Positions 1 through 5,638 of a stretch of 7,246 nucleotides of DNA are shown here, one piece after another. Position 1 is the stretch's first letter. Each line of letters starts with the position of its first letter. Source of the stretch: an uncultured Eubacterium sp. (GTDB lineage: Bacteria; Bacillota_A; Clostridia; Lachnospirales; Lachnospiraceae); NCBI GenBank assembly GCA_948759685.1, contig CAQBGY010000155.1, forward strand, positions 1 to 7,246. Reading direction: 5' to 3'. A program made the translations under genes and the position numbers. Under the pieces are notes generated by a model. It was not told the DNA's origin and searched no databases. It worked only from the letters and a program-made list of their open reading frames with translations.

Positions 1-68
1 GTGTACAAAACTACTAAAAGCAGGAAAGAGAAGGAGTGCACACACTATATTTATCATTGCATATTATG

Positions 69-761
69 CTATAAATCGTATTCTTTTATCGTAGTACCTT
101 GCGAAGTAACTGTTCCTGTTGTTATATTCAAATTTACAGTTGCTCTTGTTTGAATAAATTTATCCATCTGTGCTGTAGTACAAATCAAAAATTGAGCAAA
201 TTTTTCTGCGTCTTCAAGAGAATATTTAGAAAAGTCAATCTTCGCTGCTTCAAATAACTCATTTACTTCTGATTGTTGGTCTTCAAAAGTTGTTGGCAAA
301 ACAAGTTTGTTTATCCATAGTCCTCTACCAATCATGTGATAATTATAAACTTCGTTTTTCTCATTAGATTCATTGAGTTTGATAACGTTATCACAGTCTA
401 TCAAATAAAGTTCATGATGTAACCTTGACTCTTCAATAGAACTTCCTGCGATATATACTATAAATGGTTCTTCATTTTCATTATGGAAATGTTTAAAGAA
501 CTCTAAAAAAAACTCAGTAAAATGTCTTACATGGTCTATTTGAATTGAATTTCGTTTGCTTTCAATCTCTTGTATATAATATCCGTATGGTTTCCCGTTT
601 ATAAAGCCTCCGCCAACAAATGAAACAAGAAACCTATTCCATACGGTAAATGTTCTTTTAGAGGATGCTTCAAATCCTTCATCATTTTGTCTTAGGAAAG
701 CCAATGAATCAGAGGACAAAACAATGCCCTCTGGAACAAATACAGCAATATTAAGTCCCAT
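69..761 (-). CDS. Proteasome beta/Ntn-hydrolase-fold-like protein, possible peptide-processing or accessory factor
   Basis: This 230-residue protein is the last gene of the peptide operon and starts 2 bases after the substrate gene stops. Its first 55 residues follow the layout of a proteasome beta/HslV subunit: a hydrophobic strand, a G-I-V-L-S-S-D-S turn (Asp18), a basic pair (Lys35-Arg36), then a strand ending in Gly-Gly-Gly at 50-52. If Met1 is removed, Asp18 falls at position 17 and Arg36 (or Lys35) near position 33, matching the proteasome Asp17 and Lys33. The residue at position 1 would be Gly2, however, not the catalytic Thr, Ser or Cys. No signal peptide or membrane segment is visible, so it is probably cytoplasmic. 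It could be a non-catalytic scaffold, a divergent hydrolase, or a chaperone for the substrate. The fold call is my reading of a sequence pattern and is moderately sure; any role in maturation is inferred from operon position only. Confidence 0.6.
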   Translation of the reverse strand: MGLNIAVFVPEGIVLSSDSLAFLRQNDEGFEASSKRTFTVWNRFLVSFVGGGFINGKPYGYYIQEIESKRNSIQIDHVRHFTEFFLEFFKHFHNENEEPFIVYIAGSSIEESRLHHELYLIDCDNVIKLNESNEKNEVYNYHMIGRGLWINKLVLPTTFEDQQSEVNELFEAAKIDFSKYSLEDAEKFAQFLICTTAQMDKFIQTRATVNLNITTGTVTSQGTTIKEYDL

Positions 762-763
762 AC

Positions 764-1141
764 TTAGAAACCATATTTGAGATAATTATAGTATCGGTTA
801 TAGTAATTACGATAGTAGTTACTATAATTCGTATAATACGTAGCATAATTGTAATAATTACTATAGTTGTGGTAGTTACTATAATTAGAGTAGTTAGAGT
901 AGTTACTATAATTGCTGTAATTATAGTAATTAGAATAGTAATTGTAATAGTTACGGTAGTAATTATAATACTTTGTGTAGTTACCATTACCATAACCAGA
1001 GTTATAATAATTGTAGTACTTGTAATAATATTGGGCGTCAGCCATTAAAGGCGACAGCACGGAAAGGCCTGTAACCCCTATGGCAAATTTTGCCATACGT
1101 TTCAGGGCATCCCTTCTGCTCATTGGTTTATTTGCTTCCAT
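764..1141 (-). CDS. Tat-signal, Tyr/Asn-repeat RiPP precursor (putative radical SAM substrate)
   Basis: This 125-residue protein is the probable substrate of the operon's radical SAM enzymes. Residues 1-37 look like a twin-arginine signal peptide: S-R-R-D-A-L-K at 8-14, a hydrophobic stretch at about 18-33 and an A-D-A signal peptidase site before Gln37. Residues 38-125 have extreme composition: 40 Tyr and 22 Asn of 88, with Ser, a few Lys/Arg and single His and Leu, and no Cys, Trp, Asp or Glu. Of the 22 Asn, 21 are the third residue of Tyr-X-Asn, and residues 75-98 are eight such triplets in perfect succession. Tyr-X-Asn fits the aromatic-X-X3 motif of radical SAM cyclophane (triceptide) peptides; absence of Cys argues against sactipeptide chemistry. 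The gene is fifth of six, 2 bases from both neighbours. The chemistry is inferred. An alternative is a Tyr-rich structural or adhesive protein modified in another way. Confidence 0.85.
   Translation of the reverse strand: MEANKPMSRRDALKRMAKFAIGVTGLSVLSPLMADAQYYYKYYNYYNSGYGNGNYTKYYNYYRNYYNYYSNYYNYSNYSNYSNYSNYSNYHNYSNYYNYATYYTNYSNYYRNYYNRYYNYLKYGF
785..970 (-). repeat. In-frame Tyr-X-Asn repeat tract, 9-bp period at its centre
   Basis: Codons 58-119 of the precursor are a degenerate tandem repeat. Residues 75-98 (bases 848-919) keep an exact 9-base, three-residue period: five Tyr-Ser-Asn, one Tyr-His-Asn, one Tyr-Ser-Asn, one Tyr-Tyr-Asn. Ser codons switch among AGC, AGT and TCT, and Tyr and Asn use both of their codons, so the copies differ in DNA while agreeing in protein. 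The tract also creates a long spurious open frame on the same strand at 751-993, which is not a gene. Confidence 0.9.
1031..1141 (-). other. Twin-arginine signal peptide of the precursor
   Basis: Codons 1-37 encode S-R-R-D-A-L-K-R-M, close to the Tat consensus S/T-R-R-x-F-L-K, then a moderately hydrophobic core and a P-L-M-A-D-A end suited to signal peptidase I. It is the only leader-like part of the protein, so it may double as recognition sequence for the modifying enzymes. Tat exports folded substrates, which fits modification in the cytoplasm before export. Confidence 0.75.
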
Positions 1142-1143
1142 AC

Positions 1144-1833
1144 TTATGATATTTGTTGATTTATTAAGTTTATTAATTCGTTTGGATGGTTAAGTATTTG
1201 ATTGTTGGCGCACATTATTCCATTTTCATTCTTCACTAGAATGTAATTTAGTCCGACTGCCCTGCAAAGAGCTGTGTAATCAGATTCGTTTGTGATAATT
1301 AACGCAGATTTATTTTGAGTAGCAATTAAAGGAAGATACTCCCAAGTTACTAATTTTCTGTAATCCTTACATCCTCTAATACAGGGAAGAGCCATTGTTC
1401 CCGCAGATATTGTAGTAATCTGCTGTACCTTAAAAACATTTATAACTATATCTATGAAATTTAGATTCAATGGTTCTTGTGGCTCGTCTGAAAACATCAG
1501 AAACATATCAACTAAGGAAAAATCCAATACTTTTGGTATGTTTGGATTATACATTGACCATGTATCACGATTCTCCACTCCTAGCTTTTTTGCTATTTGA
1601 CATGTCAACTCCTTGAAATCTTCTACATCTGTTGGATTTATTATGATAAGCTGGGAATCCTCACTGTTTTCATAAAATCCACTCATGGAAATATGTGGAT
1701 GATTCTTGAACAACTTAGCAAACCGCGTTTTTCTCACCAAAAAGAACTCAGTGTCTGGCACATCGTTTAAAACAGATGCAACAGCATAAGCATCAATGAT
1801 GCGATCACTTTTTATGTATATCCACTTATTCAT
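1144..1833 (-). CDS. Unrecognised operon protein with weak GT-B/GT9-like pattern
   Basis: I do not recognise this 229-residue protein with confidence. It is the fourth gene of the operon; its start overlaps the end of the second radical SAM gene by 8 bases and its stop lies 2 bases before the precursor start. Residues 4-48 (an I-Y-I-K-S-D-R-I-I-D start, then P-D-T-E-F-F-L-V and a F-A-K-L-F-K-N-H-P-H-I stretch) resemble the N-terminal lobe of family 9/heptosyltransferase-like GT-B proteins. Residues 173-200 (A-L-I-I-T-N-E-S-D followed by A-L-C-R-A-V-G-L) resemble the C-terminal substrate-site strand of that fold, but the protein is much shorter than a full enzyme of about 330 residues. No signal peptide, membrane segment or metal-binding cysteine pattern is visible. 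It might be a reduced glycosyltransferase-like protein, or a binding partner that presents the precursor. Its tight linkage to the precursor argues for a direct role. Confidence 0.6.
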   Translation of the reverse strand: MNKWIYIKSDRIIDAYAVASVLNDVPDTEFFLVRKTRFAKLFKNHPHISMSGFYENSEDSQLIIINPTDVEDFKELTCQIAKKLGVENRDTWSMYNPNIPKVLDFSLVDMFLMFSDEPQEPLNLNFIDIVINVFKVQQITTISAGTMALPCIRGCKDYRKLVTWEYLPLIATQNKSALIITNESDYTALCRAVGLNYILVKNENGIMCANNQILNHPNELINLINQQIS

Positions 1834-2935
1834 ATTTTGTTCCGTTAAATTTCAAGCCTGTGATTGGTTCAAAATAGTTCTTAAGAAAATATCTTCTACT
1901 TAAACACCATTCAGTTTTCGACATTATAGAACCTGTTGAATTCCAACCGTCAAGCGGGCATCCGCCATGACATATTTTAAAATATTCGCATCCTTTACAA
2001 TCAGCCTGCTGTAAATATTCAGAGCGCATTGCAAGCTGCTGCCTATATAAACTTTTGAATGCATCAATAATATTCATTTCTTGAATATTGCCTACTTCAA
2101 AGACATCCCAATCTGAAGCACGTCCGCAATGTGACAGTTCTCCTTCTGGCCCTATATAAATATGTGAATAGGCACAATTCCCGCTATCACTACAACATAC
2201 AGGACCGCCTTTACCATAATGGTTTAGGTATGAGAAAAAAGGTTCAACATAAGGATATAATTCTCTTTTATCCCACCAAACCTTAAAGATTTCTCCTAAG
2301 AAAACTGCAAATTCTTTGGCTGTTATACCAACTCCATTAGGGTCTTCATTTTTATAAGAATAGACAGGATGTAATTGGAAACCACCACGAACTTTAAAGT
2401 TAGTAAGTATGTTGAAAATTTCCAATGGTTTATCAATTACTCTACGAGTCACAACATAAATGAATCCCCAAGAAAAACCATTTTTTTCAATAAGTTCTAT
2501 TCCTTTGAAGAATTTCTTATTGTAAGCATCAGAATCTCTATTCTCACCGAATCCCCTAATACCCTTATAAGGCTCATAACTCGTACCGACACGAGTTATT
2601 CCCATCCTCTTAAAAACATCTATCATGTGTTGATTGATGAGAGTGAGGTTGGTTTGTATATCATGTTCAATTCTATTCTTCGTATTTGAACATACTTCAT
2701 TTTCCAAGTCAAGAACGTGCTCATAAAACTCTGCTCCGACAATGCAAGGTTCGCCACCATGCCAAACTATAGAGAAATACTCCTGAGGGTATTGCTCTAA
2801 ATACTCGTTGATACAGATGAAAACCCGTCGCAACAAATCTTTCTTAATTGTGCGAGGCTTTTTGCGGGCAATTACATCGCAATAAATGCAATTTGAATTA
2901 CAAGCTTCTGTTTCTTTAAAAATTAATGTCGGCAT
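1826..2935 (-). CDS. Radical SAM/SPASM peptide maturase (second enzyme)
   Basis: This 369-residue enzyme has all the parts of a SPASM-type radical SAM peptide maturase. The SAM-binding cluster motif C-x3-C-x2-C is at Cys12, Cys16 and Cys19, and the W-H-G-G-E-P SAM-binding strand at 58-63 matches the anSME-like branch. The C-terminal SPASM domain is textbook: Cys254-x10-Gly-x4-Cys270, then Cys313-x2-Cys316-x5-Cys322-x3-Cys326 and a final Cys344, enough for two auxiliary Fe-S clusters. Members of this class make Cys thioethers, C-C cyclophanes and other radical cross-links in RiPP precursors, or act as sulfatase activators; no sulfatase is near, and a Cys-free Tyr/Asn substrate lies just downstream. 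It is cytoplasmic, and its start overlaps the preceding pseudo-enzyme gene by 13 bases. Cross-linking of Tyr-X-Asn is inference. Confidence 0.88.
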   Translation of the reverse strand: MPTLIFKETEACNSNCIYCDVIARKKPRTIKKDLLRRVFICINEYLEQYPQEYFSIVWHGGEPCIVGAEFYEHVLDLENEVCSNTKNRIEHDIQTNLTLINQHMIDVFKRMGITRVGTSYEPYKGIRGFGENRDSDAYNKKFFKGIELIEKNGFSWGFIYVVTRRVIDKPLEIFNILTNFKVRGGFQLHPVYSYKNEDPNGVGITAKEFAVFLGEIFKVWWDKRELYPYVEPFFSYLNHYGKGGPVCCSDSGNCAYSHIYIGPEGELSHCGRASDWDVFEVGNIQEMNIIDAFKSLYRQQLAMRSEYLQQADCKGCEYFKICHGGCPLDGWNSTGSIMSKTEWCLSRRYFLKNYFEPITGLKFNGTKYE

Positions 2936-3771
2936 AGTTCATTAGTATTTTGTTTTTGCATTTTTTGGAATACCAAACAATCTTCAAGACATGCTGACAT
3001 TGTCTCTTCACAATTTGCCAGCAGGCCATGCATCATTCCAGAACAAATTCGGAAAGCATTACATTTGCTACACTTGTCTAAATCAAGAAAGTGAGAATAG
3101 TATGTGTCCATCTTTTGTGATACGCTTTGTTCATATTCTTTTTCTTCGTCATATTCAGACAATGGACAAATATATTTACCCGTTTCAGAAGAGTATAGTT
3201 TTAATTCTTCATCGACAAATATATAACAATTGTCATCTTTGAAATAGACATGATTGAACGAGAGATTCTTTTCACCTGTAATTCTTGTCGCAATATAGTC
3301 AAATGGTTCTATTTTAGCATGCGGAACTGGCGACATATAATAATAAGAAGCTAAATCAATCAATAGCTCGTCGCTAATAGGTTTTTCATTTTGAATATAT
3401 AACCCACAATCAATACCAAGAGAAGAAAGAATTTTTAATCCATAATAGTTATCTTTAAAAGTCGAAGATAAAAAGATTCTCATCTCTAGTTTCTTTAATA
3501 ATTCTAAACGGTGGAATACAGAATCTAAATCTCCAATATTGTAAACCCTCAGAACAAGAGGGGAATTTATTTCCTCCCATATCTCATTGAAGTCTATCTG
3601 CGACAAAGAGCTAAGTGGCATATCTAGCATGAAAGCATCTACATGATTTCGTTGCTGGCATGAAAGATAGTTTTGCATTAACGAAGCCACATCATGAAAT
3701 CTGACTACAATATGAAAACCGCTTATTTTTTCAATAAGAGTCGAGCTATAATCAAATATTATTGTCTTCAT
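2923..3771 (-). CDS. Pseudo-radical SAM protein with SPASM-like cysteine cluster
   Basis: This 282-residue protein looks like a degenerate radical SAM/SPASM protein. Its N-terminal two thirds alternate short hydrophobic strands and helices (for example about 44-52, 71-78, 97-104, 118-127), as in a partial TIM barrel, but there is no C-x3-C-x2-C motif and no G-G-E-P strand, so it should not bind SAM in the usual way. The C-terminal part keeps SPASM-like cysteines: Cys182 and Cys202 around a Gly, then Cys234-x2-Cys237-x5-Cys243, with Cys254, Cys261 and Cys265. Pseudo-rSAM/SPASM proteins are known from GG-Bacteroidales-type peptide systems, which this arrangement recalls, though I do not claim membership. 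It overlaps the first enzyme gene by 20 bases and the second by 13, suggesting a complex with both. Likely roles are substrate recognition, electron transfer or scaffolding. Confidence 0.72.
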   Translation of the reverse strand: MKTIIFDYSSTLIEKISGFHIVVRFHDVASLMQNYLSCQQRNHVDAFMLDMPLSSLSQIDFNEIWEEINSPLVLRVYNIGDLDSVFHRLELLKKLEMRIFLSSTFKDNYYGLKILSSLGIDCGLYIQNEKPISDELLIDLASYYYMSPVPHAKIEPFDYIATRITGEKNLSFNHVYFKDDNCYIFVDEELKLYSSETGKYICPLSEYDEEKEYEQSVSQKMDTYYSHFLDLDKCSKCNAFRICSGMMHGLLANCEETMSACLEDCLVFQKMQKQNTNELCRH

Positions 3772-4753
3772 GTCTGATATTACCTTCTTCTATTAAACCA
3801 TTAAGAATATGAGCAACACATCCACCAGAGCAAATGTTTTCTTCTCTGTATAAGCATGTGTCACAACTTTCATATATACCTCCTATTTCCTTTCTAACTT
3901 CTTCTATCTTACGTCCATAATACATCGCAATTTCTTGATAAGAAGAGAATTCAAATAGGCTCTTTTTGTGAAAACCAGAAAGAGGGAAACATGACCAAAC
4001 ACTCAAGTCTGTACCAATGTCAATTGCAGGTCCGCATTGGAAAGAAACTTGTCCTCGGGAATATTTGAAAACTTTCCCCAAATCTTCATCGCTAAACATA
4101 CACATAGGAAATCCACAGTCAAAACCTGGGACGATTCTGTATTTCTCAAACTCAGCAAAGAATCGCATAAGTTTGTCTTTGACTTCACAGAATTTGTCAG
4201 GTTTGATGTATAGATTCTTTTCTCCTGGAATTGGATGTGCAAGACCAAGTCTTATATGTCGATTCAAACCGTAATTGACGATATAATCTATTAGAAAGTT
4301 CATATCGAACTCTAACCTATAAATATTGAAACTAAGAGAAATTCTATTTGGAAAGAACTCAAAGAATCGTTTAACCTTCTCGAGATCGGATTTCTTGTTG
4401 AATTGTGGCTCGTTCACATTACAAACAAAAGAAACATGCAAATCATTGTACGATAGGAGTTTCTGTACAAAAATCTGAAACTTCTCATCAGGCATGATTC
4501 CACTTGTAAAAACAGTCACATCCAAACCACGTTTGTTCAGGTAAACTATCACATCTGCAACTTTTGGGTGAATCAAAGGTTCTCCACCCAAAAGAGAAAT
4601 ATGTCGTTCCCCAGAAGACAGCAATAAGTCTGCAATGTAAATGATGTTGTCCCAACTCAAAGCATCCTTCACATCTGCTTCCGACATATACTGCTTTGCG
4701 AAGCAATAAGGGCAGCTTCTTACACAAGTTTCTGTTAAAAGCACATTTGCCAT
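3752..4753 (-). CDS. Radical SAM/SPASM peptide maturase (first enzyme)
   Basis: This 333-residue enzyme opens the operon. The cluster motif is at Cys10, Cys14 and Cys17, followed by Phe18, and the SAM-binding L-G-G-E-P is at 55-59. The auxiliary-cluster region has Cys240 and Cys255, then Cys297-x2-Cys300-x7-Cys308-x3-Cys312, a SPASM pattern with a middle spacing of seven instead of the usual five; extra Cys213 and Cys218 lie just before it. It differs throughout from the second enzyme of the operon, so the pair is not a recent duplication. Two distinct SPASM enzymes on one substrate suggests two chemistries or a division of the many sites. The ATG at 4753 is chosen because the cysteine motif begins only nine residues in, and it sits one base after the stop of a ten-codon mini-ORF. 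Product chemistry cannot be read from sequence. Confidence 0.87.
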   Translation of the reverse strand: MANVLLTETCVRSCPYCFAKQYMSEADVKDALSWDNIIYIADLLLSSGERHISLLGGEPLIHPKVADVIVYLNKRGLDVTVFTSGIMPDEKFQIFVQKLLSYNDLHVSFVCNVNEPQFNKKSDLEKVKRFFEFFPNRISLSFNIYRLEFDMNFLIDYIVNYGLNRHIRLGLAHPIPGEKNLYIKPDKFCEVKDKLMRFFAEFEKYRIVPGFDCGFPMCMFSDEDLGKVFKYSRGQVSFQCGPAIDIGTDLSVWSCFPLSGFHKKSLFEFSSYQEIAMYYGRKIEEVRKEIGGIYESCDTCLYREENICSGGCVAHILNGLIEEGNIRHEDNNI

Positions 4754-4754
4754 A

Positions 4755-4787
4755 TTACATATATTGTTTCATTCGTTTTTTGTTCAT
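4755..4787 (-). CDS. Possible leader mini-ORF (10 codons)
   Basis: The mini-ORF would encode M-N-K-K-R-M-K-Q-Y-M. A purine-rich A-G-A-A-G-G-G stretch just upstream (about 4793-4799, minus strand) is the best Shine-Dalgarno-like sequence near the operon start, and the TAA stop is one base before the ATG of the first radical SAM gene. It could feed ribosomes to that gene by reinitiation. It is very short and could occur by chance. Confidence 0.25.
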   Translation of the reverse strand: MNKKRMKQYM

Positions 4788-5016
4788 TATCGCCCTTCTA
4801 CTTGTGCGTTGCGCAGAATTATAGCATCCACAACACTATGAATAGGTCCAAAAGAATTATTTTCCAATAAACAATAGCTATATGTATTGTGTAAAGTTTA
4901 TTACGACCATCTCTTTTTGCTGTTTTAGAGTTCTGCAAGCTCTATTCACACAAGGTTGATGGGCATAGTGCCTCGTTTTTCCCTATACTCCTTTTAGGGG
5001 CGACATATATTTATTG

Positions 5017-5024
5017 CAAAAGTA
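5017..5024 (-). promoter_or_regulatory. Candidate Bacteroides-type -7 box for the peptide operon
   Basis: The minus strand reads TACTTTTG, an exact match to the Bacteroides -7 consensus TAnnTTTG, and it is the only exact match I found on that strand between the operon and position 5216. No good TTTG -33 element is seen at the expected spacing. Transcription from here would give a leader of about 250 bases. Confidence 0.45.
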
Positions 5025-5073
5025 ACATTTTTTTTGGGTATCTCATATAGATAGTTGTTTTTTCCTTTGAGAG

Positions 5074-5097
5074 AAGTTACTCTGAAGTAACTTTTTT
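5074..5097 (+). terminator. Rho-independent terminator-like hairpin, plus-strand orientation
   Basis: AAGTTACT (5074-5081) pairs with AGTAACTT (5086-5093) across a four-base loop, and the stem runs into six T at 5092-5097. The T-run makes it a plus-strand terminator. No plus-strand gene lies upstream of it within the window. The stem is AT-rich and of modest strength. Confidence 0.5.
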
Positions 5098-5168
5098 ATG
5101 GCTGATCAGCAAAAACAGCAACTAATTATTTGTGTGATCTCAATGAAATAATTTTAATAACTAATATT

Positions 5169-5204
5169 CCAAAGGAAATAGTATAATTATTCCATCTCCT
5201 TTGG
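5169..5204 (-). terminator. Hairpin downstream of the integrase relic
   Basis: CCAAAGGA (5169-5176) is the exact reverse complement of TCCTTTGG (5197-5204), with a 20-base loop that contains a further GGAA/TTCC pairing. It lies 13 bases past the stop of the minus-strand integrase relic and is followed on that strand by AT-rich sequence, so it may be that gene's original terminator. There is no strong T-run. Confidence 0.35.
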
Positions 5205-5216
5205 GTATTTTACTTA

Positions 5217-5630
5217 TTACTTCCACATCTGAAACATCTTATCTCCAATGTTTTGCGAAACAAACTGCATCGGCAGCTTTGCATAGATTTCGGTTGTCTT
5301 GATAGAAGTATGTCCCATCATAATTTGCAGCACCTCTTTGGAAATGCCTTGTCCGAGAGCCACAGTACAGGCAAATGTATGACGGGCAATGTGGAAAGTG
5401 ATAGGCTGTGCAAGGAAAAGCGGACAGGTGAAGATAAAACGTAAACCGTTTGAAATGAGCTTTGTTTCAGCATTCTGCCAAGTGGAGAAAATGCAAACGG
5501 CAACGGAATATTGAGGTTGTTCAGTTACCAAACCGTTAGCCGGGCAGTTACCGAAACGGGAATAGGTAACGGCAGGCAATGAAAAGAAACCCTCACCGTT
5601 TTGTTTGCGCTCATACACAGTGTTTTGCAT
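5217..5630 (-). pseudogene. C-terminal remnant of a tyrosine recombinase
   Basis: The open frame is 137 codons, but only residues about 77-132 (bases roughly 5230-5405) resemble anything known. They hold the end of a tyrosine recombinase catalytic domain: H-I-A-R at 80-83 (the HxxR box), G-H-T-S-I at 106-110 with the next His, and I-Y-A-K at 115-118 with the nucleophile Tyr116. The arm-binding and core-binding domains and the Arg-I/Lys half of the catalytic domain are missing, since a complete enzyme is about 400 residues. Residues 1-76 do not look like an integrase and are probably read-through of unrelated sequence. It points away from the intact integrase at 5682 and differs from it in sequence. 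I read it as a relic of an earlier element cut off by a later insertion or deletion near 5405. Confidence 0.7.
5522..5572. repeat. Cluster of short direct and inverted repeats (possible integrase arm sites)
   Basis: CAGTTACC occurs at 5522-5529 and again 23 bases on at 5545-5552. The reverse-complement core GGTAAC is at 5565-5570, and CCGTTA (5533-5538) pairs with TAACGG (5567-5572). Tyrosine recombinases of integrative elements bind short direct repeats (arm sites) near the crossover core, which lies about 80 bases away. These short repeats could also be chance. Confidence 0.3.
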
Positions 5631-5638
5631 ATCAAGGA

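Larger units (their letters stand above)
4754..5216. other. Gene-free leader and intergenic region
   Basis: No convincing protein gene lies here. Read on the minus strand it holds the probable operon promoter (5017-5024) and a leader of about 250 bases with small inverted repeats at 4805-4815, 4927-4943, 4962-4972 and 4981-4999, then a ten-codon mini-ORF ending next to the first enzyme gene. To the right are a plus-strand terminator-like hairpin (5074-5097) and a second hairpin (5169-5204). The stretch is strongly AT-rich. I recognise no riboswitch class. Confidence 0.6.

Noticed and set aside
1..68. Terminator or gene after the last operon gene
   Set aside because: Only a tiny GCAT/ATGC palindrome near 60-70 is visible, with no T-run or coding signal. 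The operon terminator may be outside the window.
751..993. Open frame of 80 codons rich in Ile and Thr on the minus strand
   Set aside because: It is the precursor's Tyr/Asn repeat read in another frame, which gives an artificial Thr/Ile string. It overlaps the real gene on the same strand.
771..1030. CRISPR-like or satellite array
   Set aside because: The period is 9 bases with no spacers, and it coincides with an in-frame coding repeat that follows a clear signal peptide.
1826..2935. Anaerobic sulfatase-maturating enzyme
   Set aside because: The W-H-G-G-E-P and SPASM motifs would allow this, but no sulfatase is present and the gene is locked into an operon with a repeat substrate and a second radical SAM enzyme.
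5016..5026. GCAAAAGTAAC as a second att core pairing with GTAATTTTGC at 5654
   Set aside because: It matches GTAnnTTTGC at 9 of 10 positions on the minus strand and is better explained as the operon's -7 promoter box. A 640-bp element between the two would hold only an integrase relic.
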